A stretch of DNA of 64,000 bases, taken from Tubulanus polymorphus (lineage: Eukaryota; Nemertea; Palaeonemertea; Tubulaniformes; Tubulanidae). A program made the position numbers and the translations under genes. The notes beneath the pieces were generated by a model that was not told the origin of the DNA, searched no databases, and saw nothing but the letters and a program-made list of their open reading frames with translations. This document shows positions 62,980-64,000 of this stretch, piece by piece. Location of the stretch: contig NC_134028.1 of assembly GCF_964204645.1 (NCBI RefSeq), positions 19,814,153 through 19,878,152 of the forward strand, read 5' to 3'. The first letter of the stretch is position 1. Every line of letters starts with the position of its first letter.

Positions 62980-64000
62980 CAGAAAACCCGTTATCGCTGC
63001 TTTGCAGCTATATTTCACATTCTTGTTCGCTGAGATATTTCTAACTTGAACGCGTCCGGTATTAAAAGCTGACTCTGGTTCTCTTTAAAGATGACTTTTA
63101 ACTGAACTCGACTGTAATTCATTATCGTATTGATCGCCAGGTGCTCCCCATTGGAAAAAAAACTCCCACAAAGCAAAACGAACAGAAAAATAAGGTCTGA
63201 AAATCAGCAATTGAAGAAATCATTTGAACGAAAAGGGATTATGCATGCGCAATTCCCGTCCTACCTAGGAAGGTATATCTCCCCATTGCTTCTTCCCTAG
63301 TTGACTCTGAAACCCGCTGATGAGGATCAGTGGCAACGGAACAATTTCATCTTTCCGCATTCATTTCGGTAAGGCACCGTCCATCTCATAAGACGAAAAC
63401 GAATCTGATATTTTATATAATTATATAACATTGTTATCATATGGTTATTTATAATTTATATAACAAACAGATTCTCCTCAGTCTCATTTCTTTTCGAGGT
63501 TCTCGCGGCAGTGTTAGGCCTGCGTCGCTTTCGATTCCATACAACTGCTCTTTTGTCATCAACGCCATTAACTTCCCTTCTACAGGCGTAAGATCTCCAC
63601 CAGTGGTGTTTCTTCCCCCTGTACCATGCTGGTGTCTTCGGATAAAAATGTGCCCCCGTTTGCTACGACTCTTCAAATTGGTTTATTTTTCCTGCACTCT
63701 CCGTTCGAGCACCGGAGCAACTGAGTTTACGGCCTGAGAAATTTCCGTCCATCGACTTTCTTTCATCTTATTTGTGATTCCATCGGAGGAATGACAGTTC
63801 CCATTCGGTATGAAATTTGATCAGTGTGTCAACTACACCTGTAAATATTGTTCTTTTATTGCTTTCGCTGCTTTTTTGCATCGCCGCTGCGTCACGATGT
63901 GGATGTACAAGGGACCTGCAATTATCGCGGTCTACAGTAGGTTCCTCCAGGAAAGTCGAATGAGATAGTACATGCAAATATTCTAATGAAGAATTTCAGA
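62980..64000. other. Right edge, nothing firmly supported
   Basis: Two open frames overlap on opposite strands at about 63440-63740. The minus-strand one (..GGDLTPVEGKLMALMTKEQL..) looks more protein-like, but no domain was recognised and no splice sites could be paired. Confidence 0.35.

Noticed and set aside
63449-63676. Minus-strand frame at right edge as a coding exon
   Set aside because: It is plausible in composition, but no domain or splice pair was found, and the opposite strand is equally open.

Overview
This window is animal nuclear DNA: AT-rich, intron-rich and full of repeats. The genes are split by GT..AG introns and include an adhesion GPCR, a betaine-homocysteine methyltransferase-like enzyme and a rhodopsin-family receptor of the FMRFamide-receptor type. 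The repeats include Penelope-like and CR1/L2-like retroelements, TIR elements, tRNA-derived SINE-like segments and very long microsatellites. A marine invertebrate, probably a lophotrochozoan, fits best, but that is an inference. A run of 100 N (24993-25092) marks an assembly gap.

Region 1 (about 2.5-30.3 kb, minus strand) is one large adhesion GPCR gene, entered from the 3' side so that the end of the 7TM domain lies outside the window. I assembled it exon by exon. From the 5' end it has a signal-peptide exon, a WSC domain, a beta-rich segment, a stretch where I could not find exons (it includes the N gap), the C-terminal part of a pentraxin/LamG domain, a Cys-rich linker, a hormone-receptor domain, a GAIN domain, a GPS, and TM1 to about TM5. 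Intron phases agree at nearly every junction. The introns carry SINE-like pieces, a pogo-like MITE, a dispersed repeat family and extreme (TCG)n, (CAG)n and (AT)n tracts.

Nested in its first large intron on the opposite strand is a small spliced gene (106 aa, unrecognised). It sits in a 2.4-kb segment bounded by inverted repeats rich in GGTTCTT motifs.

Region 2 (30.3-40.2 kb) holds a rhodopsin-family GPCR with a broken 5' end, a decayed Penelope-like element, a foldback repeat, the first exon of an unidentified secreted protein (minus strand, TATA box), and a complete eight-exon BHMT-like gene (369 aa).

Region 3 (40.6-58.4 kb) is a cluster of inverted segmental duplications. Each unit carries a two-coding-exon gene for a small secreted protein (about 113 aa, about two cysteines in the mature part), a TATA box, a non-coding leader exon and an upstream minisatellite of ~36-bp 'tccacagttgtggacc'-like units. 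Two copies are intact (48.4-49.7 kb minus; 57.2-57.9 kb plus), two are broken (41.0-41.8 kb minus; 46.0-46.65 kb plus) and one is only an upstream remnant (51.2-52.2 kb). The units also carry pieces of a secretin-type hormone-receptor exon, and one breakpoint holds a 74-bp copy of BHMT exon 2. I regard this cluster as the most novel feature of the window.

Region 4 (58.4-64 kb) is mostly repeats: a 31-bp minisatellite of about 40 units, a TIR foldback element with a second half-copy, a GTTCGAAC-rich degenerate repeat and a decayed LINE reverse-transcriptase fragment.
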